DNA of 64,000 nucleotides from Nymphaea colorata (taxonomy: Eukaryota > Streptophyta > Magnoliopsida > Nymphaeales > Nymphaeaceae). Positions within the stretch are counted from its first letter, which is position 1; every line of letters starts with the position of its first letter. Below the pieces are notes generated by a model. It searched no databases. It worked only from the letters and a program-made list of their open reading frames with translations, and had not been told where the DNA came from. The DNA lies in assembly GCF_008831285.2 (NCBI RefSeq), contig NC_045147.1, forward strand, positions 11,845,427 through 11,909,426. The letters are read 5' to 3'. Positions 1 through 16,700 of the stretch are shown here, one piece after another. Made by a program: the position numbers and the translations under genes.

Positions 1-45
1 TTGAATGATACTTGTATCGTCAGATTTAACACTTCTGTTTTGCAG

Positions 46-3957
<3,912 letters not shown>

Positions 3958-4850
3958 ATTCCCAAGGGTGTTTTATGGGGCAATTCAGCACATGCTTTTC
4001 ACTGTCAGGTTCTGAGGTGAAGCTTGGCCTTCTTAATCTTGGTTATTGTGAAGCTCATCTTGTAGATATGCGATGGCCACGCAGCTATATTTTTGGAGTA
4101 AACGACTTCATGGTCTGCATATAGGGGAGAGAATACAGGGTTGAAAAACCGTAAGCAATATAATTTTGGTGGTTTGTGGTACAAGTACCTTTGACTTCTT
4201 TTTGGTCCAAGTGGCTCTATTTGCTGGTTTGGAGTGAGGAGTTGGTATTGTATCTGTAAAAGCCAACCTGCACTGCATACCTGCAACCTGTACAGAGAAA
4301 AGGTGATCTCCTTTGGGGCATTGCCATGGTAGCTCAGTAAGCTTTTAGTCCATTTGAGTTCGACCTCATTATTCAAACTGGAGCACGCGGTGGACACCAA
4401 GGAGGCTGGGGAGCTGTGGGAACAAAGATTGTGAGAAATTCTCGAGTTATTTGCTGTTCCTCTGATGTGTCCAAAGGCAGAAAATGCTTCTGGTTCCCTT
4501 CCCAGCGTCAGTGTTATGGTCTCACAGTTTCATTCTTGTAAACCTTGAGATTTGCGGTGTTCATATATTTTCTTTTCAATTCATTATGCTTCTTTCTTTC
4601 CGCAAGGTTGGTTGCGATAGCTTTTCCTGTGTAGCAATTGCTGTACAATATCTTATTGAAAATGCAGCTTTGTACATGTTATCTTCTCTTCTGGTATAAT
4701 AGTGAAATGCTGAAGTTTTACTGAGAAGCAGCCTCTCGTTTTTAAGGGTAGAAAGATAGTTTTCACTTGCAAGAAAAATCGGCAGTATACTGTTTGTTTT
4801 ATGTGTACCATTTTTATGATCGATTAGCTTGTGCAGTCGCAAGGAATAAA
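3958..4850 (+). other. Probable 3' UTR of PI4KB with poly(A) signal
   Basis: The stretch after the PI4K stop has no coding signal. A canonical AATAAA lies at 4845-4850, about 890 bp after the stop codon, and AT-rich sequence follows. This is a long 3' UTR for a plant gene, so an earlier non-canonical poly(A) site or a UTR intron is possible. Confidence 0.4.
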
Positions 4851-4859
4851 ATTCTGAGG

Positions 4860-7800
4860 TTTTAATTTGGAGAATCCTTTTTTAAAAATGCATCCAAAGT
4901 TTTGGCGGTGACAGAAACACGTCCAAAACTTTGTATCCTCAAGATGCACCATTTTTTCTTTTTTGTAGTTAAACTGAAAATGTGGAAGAGCTATCTTGCA
5001 CCAATTTCGTTGAGTGGGTGGTAATGTTCATTCTGCCTGTACAAACCAACATAGAAATGGGCTTCGTTCACATCTCAGTCTAAGGGAGATCAAGTACGGT
5101 TGAATAATGATGGAAATAAGGGGCCGAGAACTTTTATAGTCAACCAAAGAAAGAAAACTAATATAGGGTATCCATGTTGGGACCTTTACTCGCCCAGCCG
5201 CCTTGCATGTAATGTAACCAAGGGCAGCAAAACTTCGGTCCTGGGGTCTAACAATGTCTAATGGGCAAGTATTTTCCGAAAGTTTCCATTTATTTATCAA
5301 TTTAAGTTAAATGTTATCTGATGAAACTAGTGATTATCCAGTCTTTTTAAGCTCTGTGGTTTCTCGTCTACTGCGGAAGAATCAGTCTTGGATGGGCGAA
5401 TTGCTGAGGTTAACTTACAATACTTGCGTTTTTAACATCTGAATGAAGGCCTTTTCATCCCCTGATACTTTTAATCTGACCAATCATTGCAATTTCTGTG
5501 AGCAGTTTCTCAAGAGGACCAATTTTGATAGGAACAGTTTCTGAATTGGTTCGCTATTTGAAATATTCAGAGAATCAGTCACACCGATAACGTTGAGAAT
5601 GAAGGCAAAATAAATGTAGAAAACGAGAAAAAGAAAATCAAATAATAACAGAAAACACAACAGCATGACAAGCGGTGCCTTCTAAGCTTTGCTGTCCTTC
5701 ACGACTTCTAGTGAGCAGCCAGCCGCCATCATGTCGTGGAACCAGAGCCGTATCTCGACAGAAAACCACAGAAAGAAAGTCTGCCAAAGCAGCCATTGCA
5801 GTAGTCACCGCGTCCTTCGGCTGCGACAATATTCTCAAACTCCAAACTTGATGTGCCGGAATCGAAACATTTACACCAAAACCTACCGATGGCTGATTTG
5901 CTAAACCCTTTGGGGTACAGTGATCAAAGAAGCTAAGTTTTGTTCCAATTGTTAATTGAAACAAACAAAGGCTACCAACATGACAAAGTTTATTCAATCC
6001 TAATCAGCTATCTGAATCAGAATTCGGATTGGAATGGAAACCCTGGTCTATGGAATTTTCTACTGAAAAAATATACTTTTGTTTGGTGCGCTTTCTATAT
6101 AAAATTGATATTTCTGGTTTGTTGGATTTGGGTTCAGGCTGATCCTTTAGGTGCTACACTGGCAAGGAATCATTTTCAACAGCTACTTTTTTCAGATCAG
6201 GAGTCGAAAGAAAACTAAGAAGAAAAAACATTTTTTTCCTAACCATCTATCTAGAAAAAATGAATGGATGAGAGAAGGTCACTTGATAGTGTCGGCATCA
6301 ATCAATTAAAATCAGTTGGAGATTTACATCTGGATTTAAAGCAAAAAACCACTCGTGGTCGTGGTCGTGGTGACCCAATGAGATGATGCTTGCCAGCTTC
6401 TGGGCAACGCATACATTGGACAAAAGAAAAGTCTACAGAAAGAAGAGCGCCTAGTTTTTGATAAGAAATCTAAAATGCACTAAGTTTCGAAAGTTTTCAT
6501 TCAACTGCATATTTCTTTGTACTCCAAAATAACACTTGCCTTTATGGAAATCCGCCATTGTTCGTTGATGGAACAAGAAGTATTTCATTTTATTTTAGAG
6601 AGTAGAAATTTTCACCCAATCCCTCATCTTTCTAAGGTACATTGGCTGCTTGTGTAGGGATGGAGCCAAGATTTTATTTAGGGGCAGGCCAAACGGTTCA
6701 ACCTCGAACCTGGGTAGGGCCAAACTAAACCCGAATCTAAAAAATATATTGCACAATTAAATTTTTCTAATTTTTTCAATGTTTTTTTTTCAAATAGTTG
6801 GGATGGAGCCTTTAAGGGCCACACTGCAACTTGCGATGTTGGTGATTTCCATTTACAGTACAGAGAATTAAAACCTTAGGAATTCAAAACAGAGACAGAC
6901 CCCTACCAGCCCGCTTTCCCTTATACGCCAACTCCCTCGAAGTCGATTGGCTGAAGGTTTGTCGGTCGGCCTGAGTGGGGCAACAAATGGAGATCTAGCT
7001 ACCAACCTTGTTATATGTATTCAGTGATAATGATCTCTCTCTCTCTCTCTGCTTTTATTAATGATCTCTCTCTTCTCTCTTAAAGATCAATTAAAAACTT
7101 GACATGTCAATTGCGCAATATCCATTTGAATTAATCCTTTAGGGCCCGTAGAAGACAAGATTCCTTACACTCTATTTTAGTCAAAAAAAAAGAAAGAAAG
7201 AGAGGGTCCTTTTGAATTCCCTTCAGCTACCAACCATTGTAGAAAGTGATTCTCAGTAAGTGGATTATGGGAGAAAGCTGATCCATAACTGCAGATTATA
7301 AGCACGCTCGCTTCTAAAACTATTGTTTTGGGACTTGTCCTTATTGAGGCAAAAAGCTGCTTCACAAATCATTGCCAATTGCAAAGTTACAAGCACGCTT
7401 ACCATAAAGAAGGTGCTCTTGCTCAACGCTTTTCTCAAAAGGACTACCGAATCTCACCTTGAGAATGTCTAACACCACTTGGTTTTGTCCAAGAAAAAGA
7501 AAGATTCAAGTTAGTCGTTTTGTGTTCAAGTAAGAATAAGATAAAGAAAAAGGTGTTAGAATGGCCCCTGCGTCTTAGAACGGCAGCTTTCTCATCTCGG
7601 GATCTGATTTGAAGATTTTGTCAATTTTTAGTGTATGGTATCTCATCGCAACCTAACATTGAATGCATTTTACCTTCTTGGATCTAATCCCTTTGCAACC
7701 GCACCGCTTTAGCAGGATGGGAAAATGAATGAGGTAGATCTTATCACTGATTTTTGAATTCGAGTAGTTGGATCAGACAATAGGTCTACATTCAATTACT

Positions 7801-9600
7801 AATCAAATTCAAGTTCAGAATTGATTGTTCAAGTTACATTCAAATTTAGATCCCACACCCAGCTAATTGGGACGTCAACATATTTGATTTGGATCGGATA
7901 TCCGATCGAACCATTCTAAAAAACCAGACATGAAAAAAGATTTAATATCCGATTAAAAATTTGGATCGGATTCAGATTGGAAATGACATCCGATCAGATT
8001 TGGATTCAGATATACGTAAAAGTTCCGATTGGATTTAGATTCAGATCGATGTTAGCTTTAAACAAATATCTTACATTGAACGACCTTACGTTTTGAAAAT
8101 CGACCAAATTCAGTTCAAAATTCCGATACAGATTAGGAAGTGAATGTGAAAGTCAGATTTGAATTGTGAAATTAGATTTCAGATTTGGATTCTGACAAGA
8201 CTTTTCTTCGTGCTTATTCGAGTCCAAACATGTGAACATCAGAAAAAACAGACATAATTAAAAGTATAGCCGATTCGAATCCGATCAATTGAAATTTCTA
8301 GCAATCAAGAATCCCCATATATTAATATCTAATTCCTACGCTAACCGGATTCCAATTTGGTTTCAAAAAATATGATTCAGAACTGGAGTCCAATTACTAA
8401 GTCGAATTTAGAAAAAAGATCCGAATTCAGACTGTATACATAAACATCAAGTAGCGTGGAATTCGAAAACATTTTCATCTTAAAAGGTAAAATTCTTTGG
8501 CAAGACTTATTCATCGCTTACCTCAATGAGCAAACAGTATAACTTGTTAGCTGCAGGCCTTACAATCCACAACCATTATTTATAAGCATTAACGATGGAC
8601 CCACTTCGTTCCTCCTTGTCGAATTCATTTAAGAAGATGATTTAATAACTGACAAGTTGAGATTTGGGTCCAGTTATATGGGTTAGTCTTCCGAGTCACT
8701 GTCCATCCTAAGATCAAATGAAAAATTGTTAACTATATATTTAAAAAAAAAAAAAAAAATCAAATTCGGTGCCCCTGAATGACATTTTCTCGTTTGATGT
8801 GACAAAAAGTATCAATATGCGCAGAGCTTAGGGTATCCCTCCAACCAGGAGAGGAGAGGAGATGTGTGTGGTGGCACCAAAGCCCTTTCCAAATCTCAAC
8901 CTTACTTCGCTTTCGAATTCAAATCATGAACCTTTGGGTCGCTTTCCATACAACTAGACCCATGCGTTTTAATACTGAAGTGGACCTGTCCCCCTGGTTG
9001 GATCCAGTCCACAAATAAGGACAAACTCCAGACTGCTGCCACCTTCTTCATCTCAAATGCAAATTCATTCCACTTTATCAGCACATTGATTATTCATTAC
9101 TTACAAGAATTTATTGGAGAATGCTTGCATTATTTTCATTAGCAACTTCTCTCATTGCTGTGTCATATGGCGCCGACAATAGAGTTAAGAAGACAGGTGA
9201 AGCCACTAATCGAGTCGAGCACATGAATGCACTACTCTCTTTTTCAAGAACACAGCCATGTGATTTTGAGAAGTGGGTCTTCTCACTTTGGGGCTTATTG
9301 AGACAAGGATGTGATGTATTAGGAAAAAAAAAGGAAAGAGATATCATTTTACTAATCAAGGTTTAGTTTTGTATTAAAGATTGTTGGAGTTAGCTAAATG
9401 ATTAAATCTTAGTTCCTACTTCTTCTTTGAGCATAGACTGAAATTATTACTAGTTGAGATCTGCCAAACTAAAGTCTGATCGTAATCTGGCACTACTAGG
9501 CCAGATTGTTACAAATATTATATTAAAAAGAAATCTACCAAATACAATTGGATCATCTTTCATAAACAAACTTGAGAGGCATGATCCTCAAGACTATGAA
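4860..9600. other. Intergenic AT-rich region with repeat relics, no recognisable gene
   Basis: No open frame here resembles a known protein. The region holds a fragment of a dispersed repeat at about 6655-6830 (listed separately), CT-rich microsatellite at about 7031-7080, and a stretch at about 7880-8430 rich in GGATCGGAT and GGATTCAGAT-like words, which looks like decayed repetitive DNA. An A run lies near 8742-8758. The two opposed frames at 9111-9366 show no family match. Confidence 0.5.
6655..6830 (+). repeat. Fragment of dispersed 'GGGGCGGAGC' repeat family
   Basis: The stretch begins GGATGGAGCCAAGATTTT and contains AGTAGGGCCAAACT-like and GGGATGGAGCC words. It is similar to the segment at 44703-44860, which begins GGGGCGGAGCGAGGATTTT and shares a near-identical GAGTAGGGCCAAACT block. 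It looks non-coding and is probably the remnant of a non-autonomous element. Confidence 0.45.
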
Positions 9601-9770
9601 TGAGATTCTTGATCCGGATTGATCCAAGCGCATCTTCTTTGTTGAAAAGAATGAGTGAGTCCGTCATTTATAATATGCCCGAGAGCCGGGGGGCGCCGAG
9701 GAAATTTCTTAGCGGCGGACCTTCCCGAAGCTTGGACAGACTTGAAATTTCGGTGGAAAGGTAGGGGGCG

Positions 9771-9778
9771 TGACGTCA
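9771..9778. promoter_or_regulatory. Palindromic TGACGTCA (C-box/bZIP) site upstream of the GT47 gene
   Basis: A perfect TGACGTCA palindrome lies about 240 bp upstream of the GT47 start codon, in GC-rich sequence that probably belongs to the proximal promoter. This core is bound by TGA- and HY5-type bZIP factors in plants. Occupancy here is inference from the motif alone. Confidence 0.35.
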
Positions 9779-10015
9779 CAAAGTGTCGGCCAGCGCGGGG
9801 AGGGACCTGCGTTGGTAAAGCAGCCGGACGCGACGTGTTCTCCAAACTGGATTGGAATTATAAGCGTCGAGTCCGCTACGTGGACCTCACTCCTGCGGCA
9901 CCGTGCTGCTTTCTGCTTCACTCTCCTCCTTCGGCTGACAGACGGAGCCATTCCTACTCGGCCGGCCGGAATTCTGGCTTCCGCGTAGATTCTGCGCCGG
10001 AGAACCGCCCTCGTC

Positions 10016-11539
10016 ATGGACGGGGAGCTCCACCCCTTGAAACGCTACCATAAGCTCTCCTCTTCTGAGGCCTCCGACGGCAGCCCCATTGCCGCCGTTC
10101 AGGCTTGCCTTCTTCGCAGATGGTTCATCGTTGCGGGGCTACTAGTTCTCCAATTCGCGCTCCTAACACTCTTCGGCTGCTTCTCCTCTCCCGTGCCGGC
10201 GATTCTCCATGCGTCGCCCTTGACTCCAGGTGGAATTCCGGTGCTCCTGGAGACGCCTGCCACGAATTCTACCTCTTCTTCGTTGACGACGACCGGGACG
10301 GAGTTGGCGAAGGTTTCTTCTGCGCCTTCTCCTAAATTGTGCCTTTCTGCAGGTAGGGTTTACGTGTACGACTTGCCGCCGGTTTTCAACAAGGAGTTGG
10401 TTGAGAATTGTGACGATCTGAGCCCCTGGGGTTCCCGCTGCACTATGCTCGAGAACGGTGGATTCGGACGGAAAGCGAACCTCTCCGGCGGTACCGTGCC
10501 CGAGGATCTTTTCGGTGCCTGGTTCGCCACCGATCAGTTCGCCGCGGAGCTCATATACCACAACCGGATGCTCCAGCACCCCTGCCGGACTATGGATCCT
10601 GCCACGGCCACGGCGTTCTTTGTTCCGTTTTATGGAGGGTTGGCTGTCGGCAAGTACCTGTGGAAGGCGGGCTCAGGGGAACGTGACCGGCACTGCCAGA
10701 TGCTGCTGGAGTGGCTCCGTGAGCAGGAGTGGTGGCGGAGGAGCGCCGGACTGGATCATTTTTTGATGCTGGGCCGGATAACGTGGGATTTCCGGCGATC
10801 GAAGGACGAGGATTGGGGAGGGAGCTTCCTTTACATGCCCGGGATGGAGAACGTCACCCGGCTCCTTATCGAGCGAAACCCTTGGGATGAAATGGACGTC
10901 GCCGTGCCTTACCCAACGTCCTTCCACCCGCGGCAGGACGCCGACGTCGAGCAGTGGCGCTCCCACGTTCGGACCATCGCCCGCCCGACGCTATTCTCCT
11001 TCGCCGGAGCGACGCGGTCGGCATTCCGGGACGATTTTCGGGCGGTGCTTCTCCGGCAATGTCAGGAGGCCGGCAACAAATGCCGTTCTGTCGACTGCCG
11101 CATCTCGCACTGTGCAAACGATACGTCGGCGACGCTGAGCCTCTTCATGGCGTCCCAATTCTGCCTGCAGCCTCGAGGCGACAGCTTCACCCGGCGGTCC
11201 ATATTCGACTGTATGGTGGCGGGAGCGATTCCGGTTTTCTTCTGGCGGAGGACCGCCTACTTCCAGTACGCATGGCACCTCCCGCGGGACCCGGAGTCTT
11301 ACTCGGTCTTCATCGACCGGCGCGACGTCAAAAACGGCACGTCCATCGAACGTGTTCTGAACAGTCTGTCCCAGGAGAAGGTCCGGGCTATGAGGGAGAC
11401 GATCCTGGGAACCCTTCCTCGGCTCATCTACGCCGCTTCCGGCGACGTGCTCAACCGGTCGATGGACGCTTTCGACGTCGCTCTCGACGGTGTGCTCAGG
11501 CGATTTCACCAACGGAAAACGGTCAGCATCAACCGGTAA
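10016..11539 (+). CDS. GT47 (exostosin-family) glycosyltransferase, xyloglucan galactosyltransferase XLT2/MUR3-like
   Basis: A single-exon gene of 507 aa. It is a type II Golgi membrane protein: a short cytosolic tail, then a hydrophobic anchor at about residues 36-56, then a Ser/Thr/Pro-rich stem to about residue 108, then an exostosin/GT47 domain. The domain opens with RVYVYDLPP (114-122). It continues through HFLMLGRITWDFRR (about 248-261) and VPYPTSFHP (about 287-295), and holds the conserved block FCLQPRGDSFTRRSIFD (about 392-408) ending in AGAIPVFF. In characterised relatives this domain transfers galactose from UDP-Gal to xylosyl residues of xyloglucan. The phrase FLYMPGMENVTRLLIER is closer to XLT2-type than to MUR3-type proteins as I know them, so XLT2-like is my best call; acceptor specificity cannot be read from sequence. 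The gene is much more GC-rich than its surroundings, which creates long false frames on both strands. The start is the first ATG with the anchor placed normally downstream. Confidence 0.92.
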   Translation: MDGELHPLKRYHKLSSSEASDGSPIAAVQACLLRRWFIVAGLLVLQFALLTLFGCFSSPVPAILHASPLTPGGIPVLLETPATNSTSSSLTTTGTELAKVSSAPSPKLCLSAGRVYVYDLPPVFNKELVENCDDLSPWGSRCTMLENGGFGRKANLSGGTVPEDLFGAWFATDQFAAELIYHNRMLQHPCRTMDPATATAFFVPFYGGLAVGKYLWKAGSGERDRHCQMLLEWLREQEWWRRSAGLDHFLMLGRITWDFRRSKDEDWGGSFLYMPGMENVTRLLIERNPWDEMDVAVPYPTSFHPRQDADVEQWRSHVRTIARPTLFSFAGATRSAFRDDFRAVLLRQCQEAGNKCRSVDCRISHCANDTSATLSLFMASQFCLQPRGDSFTRRSIFDCMVAGAIPVFFWRRTAYFQYAWHLPRDPESYSVFIDRRDVKNGTSIERVLNSLSQEKVRAMRETILGTLPRLIYAASGDVLNRSMDAFDVALDGVLRRFHQRKTVSINR

Positions 11540-11905
11540 TTAAAAAAAGAAGAGATAAAAGAAGACTGTTCCACTTCTACTCGCTCCTTCTCTACCCAAA
11601 TATACTTTTTCCACATATTTGCATATACATGGTATACATAGTAGAGTGAGGGCCTTGGGAGCAGGGGAGGCCGGAGGGTGCCGCTTCAGGCGACGGGAAA
11701 TTATTTCGTTCTTATTTTAATATTTTTTATCCTACTTTCTTGGTCCCCTCCCAAGATGCGGAATTGCAGATAAACGTATACAAGCTGAGAGGCAGAGATT
11801 TCTTTGTGCTCTATCACCCTGTGGATGAGATAAACGTGTACTGTTTTTCCTTTTTTCTCAAGTTCGGAAGTTCTTTGTCTATATGTTGGAAAATAAATGA
11901 ATAAA
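11540..11905 (+). other. Probable 3' UTR of the GT47 gene
   Basis: The sequence turns AT-rich at once after the stop. Two AATAAA signals occur at 11892-11897 and 11900-11905, about 360 bp downstream of the stop codon. That is a usual plant 3' UTR length. Confidence 0.45.
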
Positions 11906-13782
11906 ATTATAGCAGTTGTTCAAGGTTGGGAGGTAATCTTTCTTCTTTCTCTCTCTCTCCACACACACACACATATATACATATATGTAATATATATATA
12001 TATGGGCTTTGTTGATAATTGTTTCTAGACTCTATTTGGTTCTTTGTTTTATTTAAAACGGGTCGGATGAAAAGTATGAGCGAAGGCATCACGTGAGATT
12101 TGAGTATTGGCAATTTGTGTTCCTGCTTTTTTACCCTTTGCCGTTCCAAGCAATCTAAAACGTTGCCGACTTAGCTTTACGATCAGTGACATTTTAAAGG
12201 GATACCCATGGAACATCAACTTGCGTGTTGGTCTCATAAAATTTTTATGCAGAATTTTTTAAAGCACAATGTCAAAAGCTGGAATTAGTTGCAAGTAAAT
12301 TATTGTGTACAAATTTTCAAAATAATGCTCTTTCATTCCATAAACATCTCGACCTTACACTTGAAATTGTAGTATCTATTTATTATTATGCAGAGAGAGA
12401 GAACGGCATTAATATGTAAACAATATGAAATAGCTTCTGTGAATGTAAATCATCCATTTCATCGTCTGAACATGCTTCCTAAAATTAGTTTTTTGATGTA
12501 ACAGGTTTAGCTCTCCCACAGTTTTCCATTTGCGGAGGGATTAAACAGGGCATCTAGATATGTGTTTTTTTCCCCTTTATCAGATGAAAATGAATGACCC
12601 ACTTGCTCTCCATGCTGGTCCATTCATATGTTTTAATGTTTGATGTGGATACATCATGTGAAAATAAATGACTTCCTTACTCTCCAAACAGGCCCACGCA
12701 TACCTTTTAGTGTTTGATATGGATCTGTAAATACCTTTTATTTAGGACAACCCGTTGGTCAGAGGAAAAGTAAGAAAATTCAGAAACTCTTTGACAATTC
12801 AGCAGCACTGAAGACGGGTGTTTGGTAGCAAAATCGAGATCAAGTTTCTCGGGCGAGTTGTTTCCAAATTGAAGAAACAGGAAAATGTCCTGGCCTTAAG
12901 CTCCATGGTTAAACATGGACGGACGACCGATCCTGCAGCACAAAGTAGAACCCAGAAAAAAGAAGAAAAAAGGTTCGTGGGGAACATTTTTATTTTATGA
13001 TCATCTTGGTGTAGGCCATAGAGGTTTCCCTGGAAAATTTATATGAGGATAAACTTATCTTAGAACAATGGTTCACTTGGAATTTGCTACCCGACATTTG
13101 CTTGAGGGGCCAGGTATCAGCAGTGGGTCTCACGCTAGATCCGCCCTCGATTCTGAGAATCCGCAATGAGGCGTTGATTACCACTAATCTGATTCGGTCT
13201 TCAAGAACTAACATTAATGAATTCGAGAGTAAACCGTCCACTTCCCTTTGATGTCCTTAAGTGTTAAAGAGAAAAAATAAAATTTCAAGCGTGAATCTTA
13301 AGACTGAACTAAGATCCTTCGTTTGATGAAATAGGGTCCTATTGTGGATCTGTAAGAGAGAGATGGGCAGTGAAAAACAGTAGATGATATAATAGGAGAT
13401 AGCCTTCAACCATTGGATGCTTCGGTATGCGTCCATTCCTCGTCGGTTCCAAAGGGTAGCGCTTTTGTGCCTTTTTCTGTGTAGTAGACATGAATGAGAA
13501 TTTATATGTACGCACGTTCATCCTGAGGTAATTAAGATCTTCAAAGAATATAAACAATGACAAATATGCTTGACGACCCAGAGGTCTGAAAAAAATCATG
13601 AAAATATTAAAAGCTTGAATTGGAATAAATTGTTAAGTTTCAGCTGGAAACTCGACAGCTAGAGAACAATGGGTCTCAAAATCGAATAGATAAACAAGCA
13701 ACAAATTCTTCAGTCTTTTTAAATGGAACTGCTCATCCTGTTCTTCATGATTGATTAAGCCTTACCACTGCTGTCTAGATCC
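11906..13782. other. Intergenic region between convergent GT47 and NAPRT genes
   Basis: The two genes converge here. The segment holds CT/CA/TA microsatellite at about 11940-12002 and otherwise AT-rich sequence. No frame resembles a known protein. The 3' UTR of the minus-strand NAPRT gene must lie in its right part, but I see no clear AATAAA (TTTATT on this strand) within 300 bp of the NAPRT stop. Confidence 0.45.
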
Positions 13783-16700
13783 TTATTGCAGCTCACCAAC
13801 GGGGGCCTCGTTAAGCCACAAGAAATGAATGAAGTCATACAGCTCTGCACTTACGCTTACCTGTTTAGAGCATCTATAGTTTACTGACTAAAGCCTCAAG
13901 CATGTCACAGAGAATATTAAATAAATTATAGGATGTCTGACCTTGTAAGGGGTGGGGTTCAACCTCCGCAAATGATCTGGACGCATTTGATCTAACTGCT
14001 CCATACATCGTTTACGGCTTTCTGAAAGTGTAGGTAATTCTTCTCTTTGCTTGCCTTCAAAGCAAAGAGAACTTGCAGAGCTTTAGAACAAGTACACGAG
14101 TGATGTAACAGGAAACACGGAAATAATGTAAACCATATGTAAAAGTAGACATTTCACTTGGAAGATATTCTGTTTCTGATTGGTAATAACTTGTTTTTTC
14201 GGATTGGTAGATACAGGCATGGCTTTGATTTGGACTTTCCTAATGAGTAATAGTGTCCATGATATAATAGTGCATGTAAAGTGATTGTTTGTTCGGAAAC
14301 GAGAAAACATAGTGATGCAAAATGCGCCTATGTTTCTTTAATCATAAAAAAAACTTCAGTTTGGCGTGAAGTTTGAGCCTCAATGTCTCCAAAATATCAT
14401 CGCTCATGCATGCTGAAAGAGATACTAAAGGTCACTCCCCACAGAAATTTCAAAGATGGCAAAATTGTCCAAATGTGGATGTTCTGACAACATCAACAAA
14501 CGCTGAGAAAATCAAATAGATGGTGAAAACAAATCATTCTGATATTTATGTTACTCAGTTATGTTGCTTTTTCTGACAGATTGCAAAATCACTATCTTTT
14601 GTTAACCTTGCAACCAGCTGGGGAAAACTTGAGCATGAAAGTTTTCCAATAAAGGTTGGGATAGATTGTCAGTATTGACATGTAAACAAACTAAGCTCAT
14701 GCAAGCCAATCTTGGCTCTGCAGATAGTGTGCATGCATATATGTAGCCATACTTGCGTTCACATGCAACTGTATGTGTCCTTGCATATGAAAGCATCTTA
14801 CGTCACAGCTTTTACTATATACCTGTCTTTCAAGTTTCAACAAACAGAAAAGTTTAAAATTCTTTTCTCACTAATCCAGTAAACAAGCTAATGGTCATCA
14901 TGTTTTTGTAACCAAAACTTGTACATGGATCAACATTAAACCTTTGGAGGTTTAAGTTTGATTCATGCTCAAGCAGCAACTACTTGATTTATCTCAGTCA
15001 TGCTTTAAGAGCAGCAGACAGGTTCTACAGAGTATCAGGTGACTGTTAAAAGAAGCATATGTTTTTTTAAGTAAAATGGAAAGCAAGGGGAAGCCGACTT
15101 GACTCAATAAATAAGAACCAAAAGTAAATTGGGTACGACCCAGAAAAACAGCAATCACAATGGAATGCATTTGAGTGTGAACAATGAAATGGGTCAACGA
15201 GAATCAATTCCTCAAAATTCTTATGAATCTTATATCTAGAAGATGAACCTTATATGATGATGACATCCTGGATTGTTCAATCTAAGTTTGAGACTAGAAA
15301 TGGATGAACAAGTAGTTCTGAAGCACCAATTTCCACTTTTCTCTGAAGAAAAGAAATTCTATTATTCCAGCAAAAATTTAACCAATGCATGTTTTAATTA
15401 TACACTAAATACAAAAATACACAGCAGTAACTAATAGTTCCAGTGACAGAAATTGTGATGATGCAGCCAGGCAACGAGTAATTTCAAACAGGAATGACAT
15501 GGCTAAATTTGTTAGGGTATGCACCTGATTTACCAGGCCAATAGCACTTCAGGAGTTCCTCAACTCGTTGTGGCACCACATATGCCCTCTTAGACTCGTT
15601 GAATGGATGACGGCACAAAATACGTTCACCTACCTACACAGTGAACACACTTCTCGTTGAGAGAATATGAACAGACTTTTTTTTTGCCTGGAAATAAACC
15701 ACAATCCAGATTCAAATAAAATTATTCCATAAAAAGGCTGGACTGGGTGTTTTCTAAGTTTGGATGTTTATATTTTGACTCCATTCTTAAGATGAGAAAG
15801 TATTCCATAAATAACTAAAGTATAACTATAACTTAAGTAGAATCATATAATCAATGAAACAAGACATGAGAGCAGCAGCAATCGAATATAGTGTAACCAG
15901 TGAATAAGCATGCCCTGCTATCTGGTGGAATGCAAATTTATGCAGGAATGTGCATGGTATTGATATCATTATAAGGGTGTTCTTGAATTAGTGGACAGGA
16001 GTCTCATCACAGTGCTTTTTACACACTCTGCCGCTGTAGTATAGGGTTGAAAGTCTAGTCACAAATAACATCTTGGAGCTTTAAACAGCGAGAGTTTTCT
16101 CGGGTATAATATGGTGAGCTTGAAAAAAAGGGAAAAAATAGGAAAAATATGGTAAATTTTTAAAGTTTTTAAAAAACTAAAAATGAAGGAAAAATAAAAT
16201 GAGTGAGAAACTAATAACACAAACATCAAAAGATAAGTAGATTTGCAACAAATAAAAAATATAAGATGAAGAGAAAAACTGTTTGGCATTAAAAAAACTG
16301 AAAAAAATTTGAAAAAAAAGCGAAAAAAACGGTTAACGATTTTTTCAAAAAAAAAAAACATGGTTTTTTTAAGTTTTAAATGGCCATTTAATTTATCGCA
16401 TTTTTTTCGTGTTTTTTTTTTTAAAAACGTGTAACTTGAAACAAACACATGAGCGAGTGCTATGCTTATCCATCCTGCTTTCCATCACACTCTCAATTTT
16501 CATTGCAACCCTGTCGGTCCAACAACAAATGGGTGCGATGTGGCACATTGTCTCAGGATGGGGTGTCTCATTACACCTTGTATCAGGTGCTCAAACATAT
16601 CCTAACAGAACAACAAATCTAATGTAAAACACACATAAAATGACAGCAAAAGAGAACAACTGATCAAGATTGGCTGGATGGCACACAGGCTTCTCAAGAT

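Noticed and set aside
5940-6218. 92-codon frame that looked like a possible organellar-DNA insertion
   Set aside because: I could not match it to any plastid or mitochondrial gene; the resemblance was only compositional.
9121-9366. 81-codon frame with a signal-like start, upstream of the GT47 gene
   Set aside because: No family resemblance, an equally long antisense frame, and a composition like the surrounding non-coding DNA.
10163-11649. Long antisense and shifted frames across the GT47 gene
   Set aside because: Shadows of a GC-rich coding region; only the 507-aa frame has conserved GT47 motifs.
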